Origin: Planctomycetaceae bacterium
GTDB lineage: Bacteria; Planctomycetota; Planctomycetia; Planctomycetales; Planctomycetaceae
Direction: 5' to 3'
Assembly (NCBI GenBank): GCA_021732995.1
Contig: JAKFWA010000135.1
Span: forward strand, 81,947 to 145,946
DNA length: 64,000 nucleotides
The position numbers and the translations under genes were made by a program. Positions 17,022 to 23,834 of the stretch are shown here, piece after piece (position 1 is the stretch's first letter; every line of letters begins with the position of its first letter). The notes under the pieces are model-generated. The model was not told the origin of the DNA. It ran no database searches and saw nothing but the letters and a program-made list of their open reading frames with translations.

Positions 17022-18905
17022 TTAAAGAACGATCCGTTCAAAAGTATCGAGTTCTATCGCACTCTCGAATCCTTCCGTGTGTCCGAGCGGGTCGGAGTCG
17101 CTCAGGTCGCCGAAGGAAAGGCCGGTGATTTCCTCGACCCTGCGAATAGTGACCTGGAATGTGCGGTAAGCTCCGAACGCAAATTCGATATCACCCAGGA
17201 ATTGCCCTTGGCTGAGCACGTAGGCAGTGGCCGATAGCTTGCCATCGCTCCGAACGTTCGCAACTACTTTCCAATATTCTTCAGGAATTAAACTCCCTCG
17301 ATACGAGACTCCGCTCTCATTCAAGACAGGACCTGTGAAGACACTCACCCGCAAATTGCGGTCGTCGGTGTTGTTGAGGATGTAATCCTCCAGACCCGCC
17401 CATTGAGTTCTGCCCTGATTCAATAGCGCGTGCTGGGGGCAACTATTCGTGTAGTGAAACGTGTCTTCTTGCGCAGCCAGTGCTTCGTCGTTGTCACCCC
17501 ACACCGGATCAAGTCGGCGAACCTGATGACCCCGGTCGAGATTGTTCCCTTGATAGAGATCATTTCCGAGTTGTGCCGACTGAGGGATGCGAGGATCAAA
17601 TCGCCAGACGTCCCGGCCCCGTCGTGGCCGTATGAGCGCGCTGCCATCAATGTTGGCGGCGGTGATGTACGGCATCTTCCGCGACCTGCTCATCACAATT
17701 GAGAAATGGACGTACTTCAGTTCCGTTGAGCCCCGGTGGGGACCAGCGGTCTGTCGAAGAACGTCGCTCGACCTCAGCCGATGAACTGTCGGCAATGGAA
17801 CGTAGAGATCATCGTCGCCGAGAAAACCGGGTTGATAGCCGGGGCGATCCGCATACGATTGCGGTGATGCGGGAGCCTCGACTGGAACGTCTCGTCGCGA
17901 TGGTCGTGTCGCGCCCGCCAGCACTCGCCGGACAGCTTCGATTCGAACGGAATAGTTAGACAGCTCAAATCGCCCGCCGAAATGGAGTGCGATCGCCTTT
18001 CCGGATGTTACGTCATAGACCACCGAGCCGGAATTTCCGCCCAGCGTCGAGCAGTCGTGCTTGAGCACGAGCGTATCGGATGGGCCGCCGCTTTGAACCT
18101 TGCCGGGAGCCAGTCGCTTCTTCTCGTAAATGTCCTTGAAGATGGATCTCGCGACGTCCGGGTCATTCCGGCGATCGTCGCGGGCGGGATACCCGATCAC
18201 CGAAATGTATTCCCCCTCGGGTTCGCTGGATTCTGCCAGCGGAATCGGTTGTCGATTGACGCTAGTCCGGAGCTTCAGCACTGCCATATCGGGCTGCCCA
18301 GGACCGTCGGGTGCAAGATACAGGATTCGCTCAATTTCGACGGGTGCCTCCCCTGCAATGCCAAACTCCTCTTTGAAGTCGATCGCCGCGCGCATCAATT
18401 GACCGTTGACGCCCGGCCGAAAGACGAAGGCCCGGCCAGACTGCCGTGCGAACTCATTCGCAACATGGCGATTGGTCACGATTACGTCCGACTCAACCAG
18501 CCAGGCAGTGCCTACCCATGGGAACGACGCATGCCCCTGCAGTTCAACCCGCCCTACGGCCTTAATTGCAGCCTCCAGGTTTGCTCGTCCCGGTTGAAGG
18601 CGGTTTTTCCACACTTGCTGATCCGGGGGGATCACGAACGTGTCGTTCTGGATGAGAAACGAAGGCCTCCCTAGACGGAGGATAATCGCTTCGGCCATCG
18701 ACCCGGCATCCGAGTCGTCGGGAACAGCGCCCGATTCCGCAAATGCCGCGAACGACTTCTTGAGGCTGGAGGAGTCCAAGTCGAGTCCTTCGAGCCCCGC
18801 ATGAGCCCGACGGCCTTTGACTGCGGCTTCAATTTCATCCATCAACTCCGAATCCTGGCGGATTTCATCAAGCACTGCGGAATTCAGGGCAGACAAGCGT
18901 TGCAT
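17022..18905 (-). CDS. Trypsin-like serine protease fused to a DNA/RNA non-specific endonuclease (NUC)
   Basis: The protein has 627 residues from the Met at 18905, which has an AAGGAG site eight bases upstream; an open frame continues to 18956. Residues ~1-80 are an acidic helical N-terminal region of unknown type. Residues ~115-335 are a trypsin-like domain with the triad His147 (VTNRHVA), Asp206 (PDMAVLKL) and Ser292 (TLGGNSGSVVYD). Residues ~370-610 are a NUC1/EndoG-type nuclease with DRGH (His460) and the downstream HYTNSCPQHALLNQGRTQW segment carrying the metal-binding Asn. Such protease-nuclease combinations occur in bacterial conflict and self-destruction effectors. There is no signal peptide. 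It follows a small coiled-coil gene and precedes the phospholipase-like gene, probably in one operon. Confidence 0.88.
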   Translation of the reverse strand: MQRLSALNSAVLDEIRQDSELMDEIEAAVKGRRAHAGLEGLDLDSSSLKKSFAAFAESGAVPDDSDAGSMAEAIILRLGRPSFLIQNDTFVIPPDQQVWKNRLQPGRANLEAAIKAVGRVELQGHASFPWVGTAWLVESDVIVTNRHVANEFARQSGRAFVFRPGVNGQLMRAAIDFKEEFGIAGEAPVEIERILYLAPDGPGQPDMAVLKLRTSVNRQPIPLAESSEPEGEYISVIGYPARDDRRNDPDVARSIFKDIYEKKRLAPGKVQSGGPSDTLVLKHDCSTLGGNSGSVVYDVTSGKAIALHFGGRFELSNYSVRIEAVRRVLAGATRPSRRDVPVEAPASPQSYADRPGYQPGFLGDDDLYVPLPTVHRLRSSDVLRQTAGPHRGSTELKYVHFSIVMSRSRKMPYITAANIDGSALIRPRRGRDVWRFDPRIPQSAQLGNDLYQGNNLDRGHQVRRLDPVWGDNDEALAAQEDTFHYTNSCPQHALLNQGRTQWAGLEDYILNNTDDRNLRVSVFTGPVLNESGVSYRGSLIPEEYWKVVANVRSDGKLSATAYVLSQGQFLGDIEFAFGAYRTFQVTIRRVEEITGLSFGDLSDSDPLGHTEGFESAIELDTFERIVL

Positions 18906-18952
18906 GACTGATTCTCCTTCGAAATTGGTTGATAATCGGCGAAGTGTTCTGA

Positions 18953-19219
18953 TCACGCTCGTTTCATAGATTCAAGGCGGTTGACTTCCGTCTCGATCTC
19001 AGATTTGCGACGTTCCATGATTCTTCTGCGGCCACCTTCGACCGTCATGCGGTCGACGAATTCCGCGTCCCGAGCAAACTCGGGATCGGTCTCCGCTTGT
19101 CGCTGCAACGTGGCAATCGCTTCGTCGATCCGACCAAGCGTTGCGTTTACTTCCGACAATTCGGCCTTGAGTTCGGTAAGTCTCGATTCAACGACGGAGT
19201 TCTTGTCTGTGGCAGCCAT
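18953..19219 (-). CDS. Small coiled-coil protein
   Basis: The 88 residues are almost entirely charged helix with heptad spacing (VESRLTELKAELSEVNATLGRIDEAIATL, then a second helix rich in Arg/Glu), so the protein is a predicted coiled-coil hairpin. A GAGG site lies seven bases before the ATG. It is the first gene of the operon with the trypsin-nuclease fusion, 47 bp away, and could be its binding partner or chaperone. I recognise no named family. Confidence 0.75.
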   Translation of the reverse strand: MAATDKNSVVESRLTELKAELSEVNATLGRIDEAIATLQRQAETDPEFARDAEFVDRMTVEGGRRRIMERRKSEIETEVNRLESMKRA

Positions 19220-19693
19220 GTGACAACCTCGGGAAATTGCAGGGAACCGGTCACTGAGTTCGAGAACTCACTGTTCTGCTGCGCGTCGCAATAAGCGCCA
19301 CCGCCCATGCGATGTGCGGCAGCGCGGTGGGTGTTTGCCAGGTCGCGGCAGGTGCGAAAAGGGGGCACGAAGCCAGTTTGAATAAGTCTTAGGGCGAGCA
19401 TGCAGGTCGCCTAGAAGTCGCGGTCGTCCTTGCTGCGGCTTGATGTTTCACGGTGCCGATCGTGATTACGCACGCATCCGTCAGATCGCCGTCACCCAGC
19501 GATCCGGAACCCGTGGTTTGTTCCGGCACCTACCGCACTCACCAGTTAATTCACGGATATTGTCCGAAGACCGCGCACGCGGTCAATATCCCGCAGTGCC
19601 GCAATACTTTCGGGTGAAAGATCCGTAAGCGGTTGACCGTGAAGATGAGTATCAACTCGTCAACATCGCCTTTGATGCGAATACCATTAAGGA
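19220..19693. other. Intergenic region between the nuclease operon and the six-Cys peptide genes
   Basis: No gene could be supported in these 474 bases. A minus-strand 84-codon frame (19147-19401) overlaps the coiled-coil gene and lacks the shared leader motif, and a plus-strand 62-codon frame at 19440-19628 has no recognisable features. The region probably contains the promoter of the coiled-coil/protease-nuclease operon and the end of the peptide operon. Confidence 0.45.
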
Positions 19694-19897
19694 TTAGCAC
19701 GCCTTGTATTCAAAGCTGCAACGAGTCCGAAGTCCTCGAAACGTACAACACTCGCGGCGACAGATTCCTGGTACACCTGGCTGAGGCCACCAAGGGGTAC
19801 AGGTTGCGGATGGGGAGACCCCCACCGCGAAAGTCCTCGGTTCGCTACTTGCAGTTGCTGACCGCAGAACTGCACAGCGCTGGCGGGGTATATACAT
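19694..19897 (-). CDS. Six-cysteine peptide, copy 1 (knottin-like framework, leader motif)
   Basis: The 67-residue peptide begins MYIPRQRCAVLR, carrying the leader motif Pro4, Val10, Arg12. After Pro-Ser (residues 29-30) comes a core with Cys at 33, 46, 50, 51, 60 and 67, i.e. C-x12-C-x3-CC-x8-C-x6-C, the C-C-CC-C-C order seen in inhibitor-cystine-knot peptides. It aligns without gaps over 67 residues with its neighbour. In the stretch from Gly44 to Cys67, 19 of 24 residues are identical and about 13 of those 19 codons differ only synonymously, strong evidence for a real, conserved protein. The start at 19897 has AGGA nine bases upstream; an upstream ATG at 19906 is badly spaced. It lies 33 bp after copy 2. 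Confidence 0.8.
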   Translation of the reverse strand: MYIPRQRCAVLRSATASSEPRTFAVGVSPSATCTPWWPQPGVPGICRRECCTFRGLRTRCSFEYKAC

Positions 19898-19930
19898 GGT
19901 CGTCATTCCTATGGATGGGAGAGGATGTCT

Positions 19931-20140
19931 CTACGTGCCGCAGACTTTGTATTCGGTCGAACAGACGGTACGAAACCCCCTGAATCTGCAGCATTCACGT
20001 CGACAGATTCCTAAGGCCTCTGTGGCGGGATACCAAGGTGAACACGTTGCGGAAGGACTCAGTCCCGCTACGTCTCGATTAGACGAACGCAGCAATTTAC
20101 AATTTCGAGAGATACCCGCTGCTTGTCGTGGTGGTCGCAT
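19931..20140 (-). CDS. Six-cysteine peptide, copy 2 (knottin-like framework, leader motif)
   Basis: The 69-residue peptide begins MRPPRQAAGISR, with Pro4, Ile10 and Arg12 of the shared leader. An AGGAG site lies seven bases before the ATG at 20140; an in-frame TTG at 20173 is less likely. The core, after Pro-Ser at 29-30, has Cys33, 46, 50, 51, 60 and 67, the same positions as copy 1, and shares GICRRECC and FRG-x-RT with it. Basic residues surround the Cys pairs. Mature product and activity are unknown; by its pattern it could be a disulfide-stabilised toxin, inhibitor or signal peptide. It follows the 12-Cys peptide gene by 33 bp and precedes copy 1 by 33 bp. Confidence 0.82.
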   Translation of the reverse strand: MRPPRQAAGISRNCKLLRSSNRDVAGLSPSATCSPWYPATEALGICRRECCRFRGFRTVCSTEYKVCGT

Positions 20141-20173
20141 TGCTAATCTCCTGCTGATGGAGTTACGTGCCAA

Positions 20174-20557
20174 CTAGAACGCTCGATTGCAATCCGAGAA
20201 CGCATTCCGAATCGTGTCAGCCGCCATACCGCATTGCACGGCGCACACCACTCCCGTCGCTCCCGCTGTACCAGCGGCGGATGCGAGGCAACTGGCGCAA
20301 CCGGCCGTCCCAATGTAGGCTCGCAATGCATGCAGCACGCAGGCCGCGCGCTTATCTCGCCGACAGACGTCCCTCTGAGCCACGCAGGCTGGATTTGAAC
20401 CCGTGCATTTCCTGCCGGGATTACGGAAGGTTGGGCATGGATAGCGAAACGTGCAATCTTTGTGAGGATTGCAATCCGACGGGACCAATGAGTCGGCAGA
20501 AGGAAAAAAGCTGGATGTTGAACGAAGAATTGGTTGCGAACGACTGGGGATGCGCAT
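20174..20557 (-). CDS. Cys/Ala-rich leader peptide, 12 Cys (halocin-C8-like style)
   Basis: The 127-residue peptide begins MRIPSRSQPILR, with Pro4, Ile10 and Arg12 of the shared leader. Pro-Ser lies just before the first core Cys (LVPSDC, Cys29). The core has 12 Cys, and its C-terminal half is an Ala/Gly-rich hydrophobic stretch (IGTAGCASCLASAAGTAGATGVVCAVQC) reminiscent of halocin C8 and related helical-hairpin bacteriocins. The frame stays open far upstream to 21037, but that part overlaps the neighbouring peptide gene, so the Met at 20557 is chosen. It lies 31 bp after the 10-Cys peptide at 20589. The ribosome-binding site is weak. Function is unknown; bacteriocin-like is a guess. Confidence 0.72.
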   Translation of the reverse strand: MRIPSRSQPILRSTSSFFPSADSLVPSDCNPHKDCTFRYPCPTFRNPGRKCTGSNPACVAQRDVCRRDKRAACVLHALRAYIGTAGCASCLASAAGTAGATGVVCAVQCGMAADTIRNAFSDCNRAF

Positions 20558-20588
20558 GCTGCGTCCAATCAGGTATGAGTAGTAATCC

Positions 20589-20861
20589 TCAACAACAGCC
20601 GTTGTAGCATTGATGTCCTGCCTCATACGCCGCGGCAATACATGCTGCAGCGAGAGGTCCGGACAGCCCGCCTGCGGCGCAGGCCGCGATGGCCGCTGCT
20701 TGCGTGGAACGACATGCAGTCCTGCATGTACCGCATCGACTGCGACACCACGCACCTCTCCATCCGCGCGGACAGCCGCTCGGGAAGACTGCCGAGGCGT
20801 ATCCCGTCTGGATGCCTTGAGATGCTCGTACGACTGACGCGATCTGTTTTGGAAGTGCCAT
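20589..20861 (-). CDS. Cys/Ala-rich leader peptide, 10 Cys
   Basis: The 90-residue peptide begins MALPKQIASVVR, with Pro4, Val10 and Arg12. Pro-Ser precedes the first Cys (VFPSGC, Cys30). It has ten Cys, including a closing C-x3-CC (CYNGCC), and an Ala/Gly/Cys stretch AAIAACAAGGLSGPLAAAC. The SGPLAAAC part resembles AGPLPYGAC in the 114-residue peptide near the protease, so the two are probably related. A GAGAG site lies six bases before the ATG, and an in-frame stop just upstream fixes the start. It is the first gene of a four-peptide series with 31-33 bp spacings. Confidence 0.78.
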   Translation of the reverse strand: MALPKQIASVVRASQGIQTGYASAVFPSGCPRGWRGAWCRSRCGTCRTACRSTQAAAIAACAAGGLSGPLAAACIAAAYEAGHQCYNGCC

Positions 20862-21267
20862 AGCGTTCTCTCATTACTGCGACATGAAAGCAAAGGAATT
20901 GCGGGACGGGATTGTCTCTGGCATCTGGGCGCAGCATTCACGGTGATTGAGATGAAGCCGCTGCGTTCGGAACAACGCTGCAACGCCTCTCTCTGACCTG
21001 TCGGCCATGCGCAATTGCGATCAATCTTGAATCGCAAGCGTCACGCCCTTACTGAATCAAACTGCGAAACGGAAACTCCTCGTGTTTTGGGGTCGCGAAT
21101 CTGGATGACGAATCGAGAGCGCGAGACGCACATGTGACGCCAGGACGATCCTTTAAGAAAATCAAATTATGCAGTCGGAGTGATACTATGTTCGCAAAGT
21201 ACGAACCGAAGCATTGGGGAGTTGCCAGTCGAGTTTTCCACTCCAGTGATTGATCCCGAGAGATCAC
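20862..21267. other. Intergenic region between the protease operon and the four-peptide operon
   Basis: No leader-bearing ORF was found in these 406 bases on the minus strand; short frames such as one starting near 21007 (MADRSERGV) do not match the motif. An A/T-rich patch at about 21148-21200 contrasts with the GC-rich surroundings and may be the promoter of the four-peptide operon, with CATAAT as a possible -10 box. No strong terminator was seen. Confidence 0.4.
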
Positions 21268-21465
21268 TCACACTTCGTAGTCACCGTCCGAATCCATTGG
21301 GTACCACTGCTCGTAAATCACCGTTTCGTCGTCGTCGATCGCTTCGATGTCGGTATCCAAGTCGACAATATCCTCATCCGACAGGTCGGCTGGTCGCAGA
21401 CTGAGTGCGGGAGCAACGTTTGCGTGTCCCCTCTTCACACCAACGACCTGATGTGCGATGTGCAT
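21268..21465 (-). CDS. Small acidic leader peptide
   Basis: The 65-residue peptide begins MHIAHQVVGVKR. It keeps Ile3, Val10 and Arg12 of the shared leader but has Ala instead of Pro at position 4. The rest is very acidic (DEDIVDLDTDIEAIDDDET, then EQWYPMDSDGDYEV) and contains no Cys, unlike its neighbours. It may be a substrate, a carrier or an antidote that neutralises the basic peptides; none is proven. An AAGG site lies about nine bases before the ATG. It is 39 bp downstream of the 114-residue peptide and in the same operon as the PatA/PatG-type protease. Confidence 0.7.
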   Translation of the reverse strand: MHIAHQVVGVKRGHANVAPALSLRPADLSDEDIVDLDTDIEAIDDDETVIYEQWYPMDSDGDYEV

Positions 21466-21504
21466 TGGTCTCGCCTTTGTATATAGAGTTAAACCGCGCT
21501 GCTC

Positions 21505-21849
21505 TCAGATAATTCCGGTTTCCTTAGCACAGCGATATGAGTGCGACGCACCCGCTGCGCCACAGGCGATTCCCACACATGCTCCGTACGGAAGCGGACC
21601 AGCCACCGCAGCCACTGAGCAGGCTTTAACAGCCGCCAGACAGCCCGCGGCTTCTTTTTCATTTGGGAACCCCATGCAGCGCGCAAAGGCACCCTGCTGA
21701 GTGCAAAACAGCTCCTTCCAGGCCTTACAGTCCAATTGCCATTTCTTGCACTTGGAATTGCAGTTCCAAGAAGGCGCAATTTCGGAAACGATTCGGCCCT
21801 CTACTCGGGCTTGACGCTGAACCGGACAGATCCTGAGTGGTAGTCTCAT
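21505..21849 (-). CDS. Cys/Ala-rich leader peptide, 11 Cys
   Basis: The 114-residue peptide begins MRLPLRICPVQR, with Pro4, Val10 and Arg12, and Pro9-Val10 as in cyanobactin leaders. Pro-Ser precedes the first core Cys (IAPSWNC, Cys30). Ten core Cys follow, with a basic N-terminal half (NSKCKKWQLDCKAWKELFC) and an Ala/Gly/Cys C-terminal half (VAAVAGPLPYGACVGIACGAAGAS) like that of the peptides at 20174 and 20589. The start lies 26 bp after the protease stop codon, with GGGA upstream, so this is the likely cognate substrate of the protease. Mature structure and activity are unknown. Confidence 0.78.
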   Translation of the reverse strand: MRLPLRICPVQRQARVEGRIVSEIAPSWNCNSKCKKWQLDCKAWKELFCTQQGAFARCMGFPNEKEAAGCLAAVKACSVAAVAGPLPYGACVGIACGAAGASHSYRCAKETGII

Positions 21850-21875
21850 GACAAGTTCCCATCCGGGCTAAGTGT

Positions 21876-23834
21876 CTAGCGGACCATCCAGGTACGCATT
21901 TCGCCAACGGTAACCGGCACGACATCGCTCACATCAACGGTGAAGCGATAGGCTCGTCGTGCAGCTTGCGCTTCCTTCTCCGGAAAGAAGAACATCAGCT
22001 TCACGTCCCAGCAGTCAGATTCCGGTCGGCAGATTGGACTAGGCTCGACCTCGATCGAGTCCAGATCCATTTTCAGTTTGTGCGCGTTTTCGAACACAGT
22101 TTCGATGTTAAACGCATTCGTGGCGGCAAAGTTGATTGCCCGGTCCTGAGGAGTTTGTCCCAGGTTCCGCAGCTCGAAATACACCCGTTCGAGGAAGTTT
22201 CGAACGCCCTCAGCCACTTCGGCCGCTTGCAAGGCGAACCTTGCGTTTTCAGCCTCATCGAGTCCTTCTGGACGAACTGGAACAAGACTCCTCACAAGAG
22301 CCTCGGTCGTCCAACTGTACATACCTCTCAGCTCGGGCACGATTGCGGGAACGGTCTGGCCATTTGCCAGGCGCACCGAACCCGCCACCACGCCGGGAAC
22401 GGAAATGCGTTCGACTCCGTCAGCCATATCCTGCAGGAACTCGCGCAGGCGTTCATGAGCCGTCGAAGCGAACGGTCCCACGGGCAGGATGGCGTACACG
22501 GGCGTCGCATCAATACTCAGCGTCCAAGTGAGAGCAGCGGCATCCCAAGGGTGGTCCTTCAGGTAGGGAAGAAGCTGTCGAGGATCTTGAGGGTTGCCGT
22601 AAGGTGCGATCACTCGTCCCTGCTGGTCCGTAACGGACCCCATCGCTTGAGCAAAGCTATCCCGTCGGGCTTCGGATCCGAAGTCGACCCCAAGCTGACC
22701 GAGCGCGTAGATGAGTTGCACCTGCTGTGGAGATGACCCGCTTCCTCCACAACCACAGCTCTTGCCCGATCCAGAAGGAACCAAGCCCTCGGAAACGCGA
22801 GCAGAACTTGGTGCAACTTCGCTCGATTCCCTTGATGGGCTAGTGGGCGGAACTCCGCGCTGCACTTGCGGCTGGAGTGCATCTTCCGAGGTGATCTTAA
22901 CGCATTGTGGCTCTGTCATGTTGCTGGCTCCACTGTGCAAAATTATGGACATAGTTCTAGAAATGTTCAAGTGTCCTAAAAGAAGTCGACGGCAATCGTC
23001 TGTGGGCTGTTCAGCGCAGCCGAGCGCCGCAGCCAGGATCGCATCGCGCACCTGAAGTGCACCGGGCTTTACACCATGCCGCTTGAGGTACAGGCTCATT
23101 AGAAGTGCGATGAGCCCCGAAACAACGGGCGTCGCATAGCTCGTCCCGGAAGCGTGAGATATTCCCCCTCCTGGGGACGCGCCAGGAATGTCGGCACCTG
23201 GAGCGAGAACTCCGCGAGATCGGTAGGCTTCGCCCCAGTTGCTGAAGGGCAACGGAGAGCCGTCCCGGTCCATCGCACCAACCGGCAGCACTGCTGGCAA
23301 CGAAGCAGGAATATGAAGGCAATCACATCCCTGATTGCCAGCGGCTGCAACAATCACAATGTTGGACTCCTGGCACTTCCGAATGGCGTCAGCCAAGATC
23401 GGGTGAGCTGTGCCTGTCGGTGAATATTGCCCGCCACTGATGTTGATGACGTCCGCACCCGACTGGATCGCAACATTGATCGCGCGTGCCAGGTCAACCT
23501 GTGAGCAAGGGACCGGTTCGCCGTCACTGAATTCGCCGAAGATCGGAATGACCAAGCCTCGGCAAGCTGGCGATATTCCCTTCACGAGCCCCTGGTGTTG
23601 CCCAAAGATCACGCTGGCAACGTGAGTGCCGTGTGCGACCGCTGCTCCGACTTCATGGCCCGCAACAGCGAGCGTCGCAATCGACGCGAGCGTACCTCCT
23701 GAAAAGCATGGATGCGTCAAGTCCACCGGCCCGTCGAGAACTGCGACGCAAACCGACGGATCTCCCGCCGTCTCGTTCCAGATCTCGCGGAGCTCTGGCA
23801 GGATCTCGTCGATTGTCGGAAGCGAGCCATTCAT
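21876..23834 (-). CDS. Subtilisin-like protease of the PatA/PatG cyanobactin-maturation family
   Basis: The 652-residue protein has two parts. Residues ~25-290 are an S8 peptidase with Asp34 (VAVLDGPVD), His68 (AHGTHVASVIFG), oxyanion Asn167 (AAAGNQG) and Ser232 (SGTSYATPVVSG), all intact. A Ser/Pro-rich linker with a GKSCGCGG motif follows, then a C-terminal domain (~400-652) with PVYAILPVGPFAS, FLERVYFELRNLGQTPQDRAINFAATNAF, SPICRPESDCWDVKLMFF and YRFTVDVSDVVPVTVGE. This half is the conserved accessory domain of the PatA/PatG family (TIGR03895-type) as I know it. In cyanobactin pathways such proteases cut leaders from, or macrocyclise, precursor peptides. There is no signal peptide. It heads a minus-strand series of leader-bearing peptides, its probable substrates. 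Confidence 0.9.
   Translation of the reverse strand: MNGSLPTIDEILPELREIWNETAGDPSVCVAVLDGPVDLTHPCFSGGTLASIATLAVAGHEVGAAVAHGTHVASVIFGQHQGLVKGISPACRGLVIPIFGEFSDGEPVPCSQVDLARAINVAIQSGADVINISGGQYSPTGTAHPILADAIRKCQESNIVIVAAAGNQGCDCLHIPASLPAVLPVGAMDRDGSPLPFSNWGEAYRSRGVLAPGADIPGASPGGGISHASGTSYATPVVSGLIALLMSLYLKRHGVKPGALQVRDAILAAALGCAEQPTDDCRRLLLGHLNISRTMSIILHSGASNMTEPQCVKITSEDALQPQVQRGVPPTSPSRESSEVAPSSARVSEGLVPSGSGKSCGCGGSGSSPQQVQLIYALGQLGVDFGSEARRDSFAQAMGSVTDQQGRVIAPYGNPQDPRQLLPYLKDHPWDAAALTWTLSIDATPVYAILPVGPFASTAHERLREFLQDMADGVERISVPGVVAGSVRLANGQTVPAIVPELRGMYSWTTEALVRSLVPVRPEGLDEAENARFALQAAEVAEGVRNFLERVYFELRNLGQTPQDRAINFAATNAFNIETVFENAHKLKMDLDSIEVEPSPICRPESDCWDVKLMFFFPEKEAQAARRAYRFTVDVSDVVPVTVGEMRTWMVR

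Noticed and set aside
19147..19401. 84-codon minus-strand ORF with two Cys
   Set aside because: It overlaps the coiled-coil gene, lacks the leader motif and has no clear ribosome-binding site.
20623..20937. 104-codon minus-strand frame with Cys residues overlapping the 10-Cys peptide
   Set aside because: It lacks the leader motif, and the overlapping frame has both the motif and a good ribosome-binding site.
20174..21037. A single 287-residue minus-strand protein covering this span
   Set aside because: Its first half overlaps the 10-Cys peptide gene in another frame and has shadow-like composition. The Met at 20557 gives the shared leader motif and a 31 bp spacing from its neighbour.
21245..21268. 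Weak inverted repeat (AGTGAT/ATCACT) after the acidic peptide gene as a terminator
   Set aside because: Six-pair stem with a 12-base loop and no T run.
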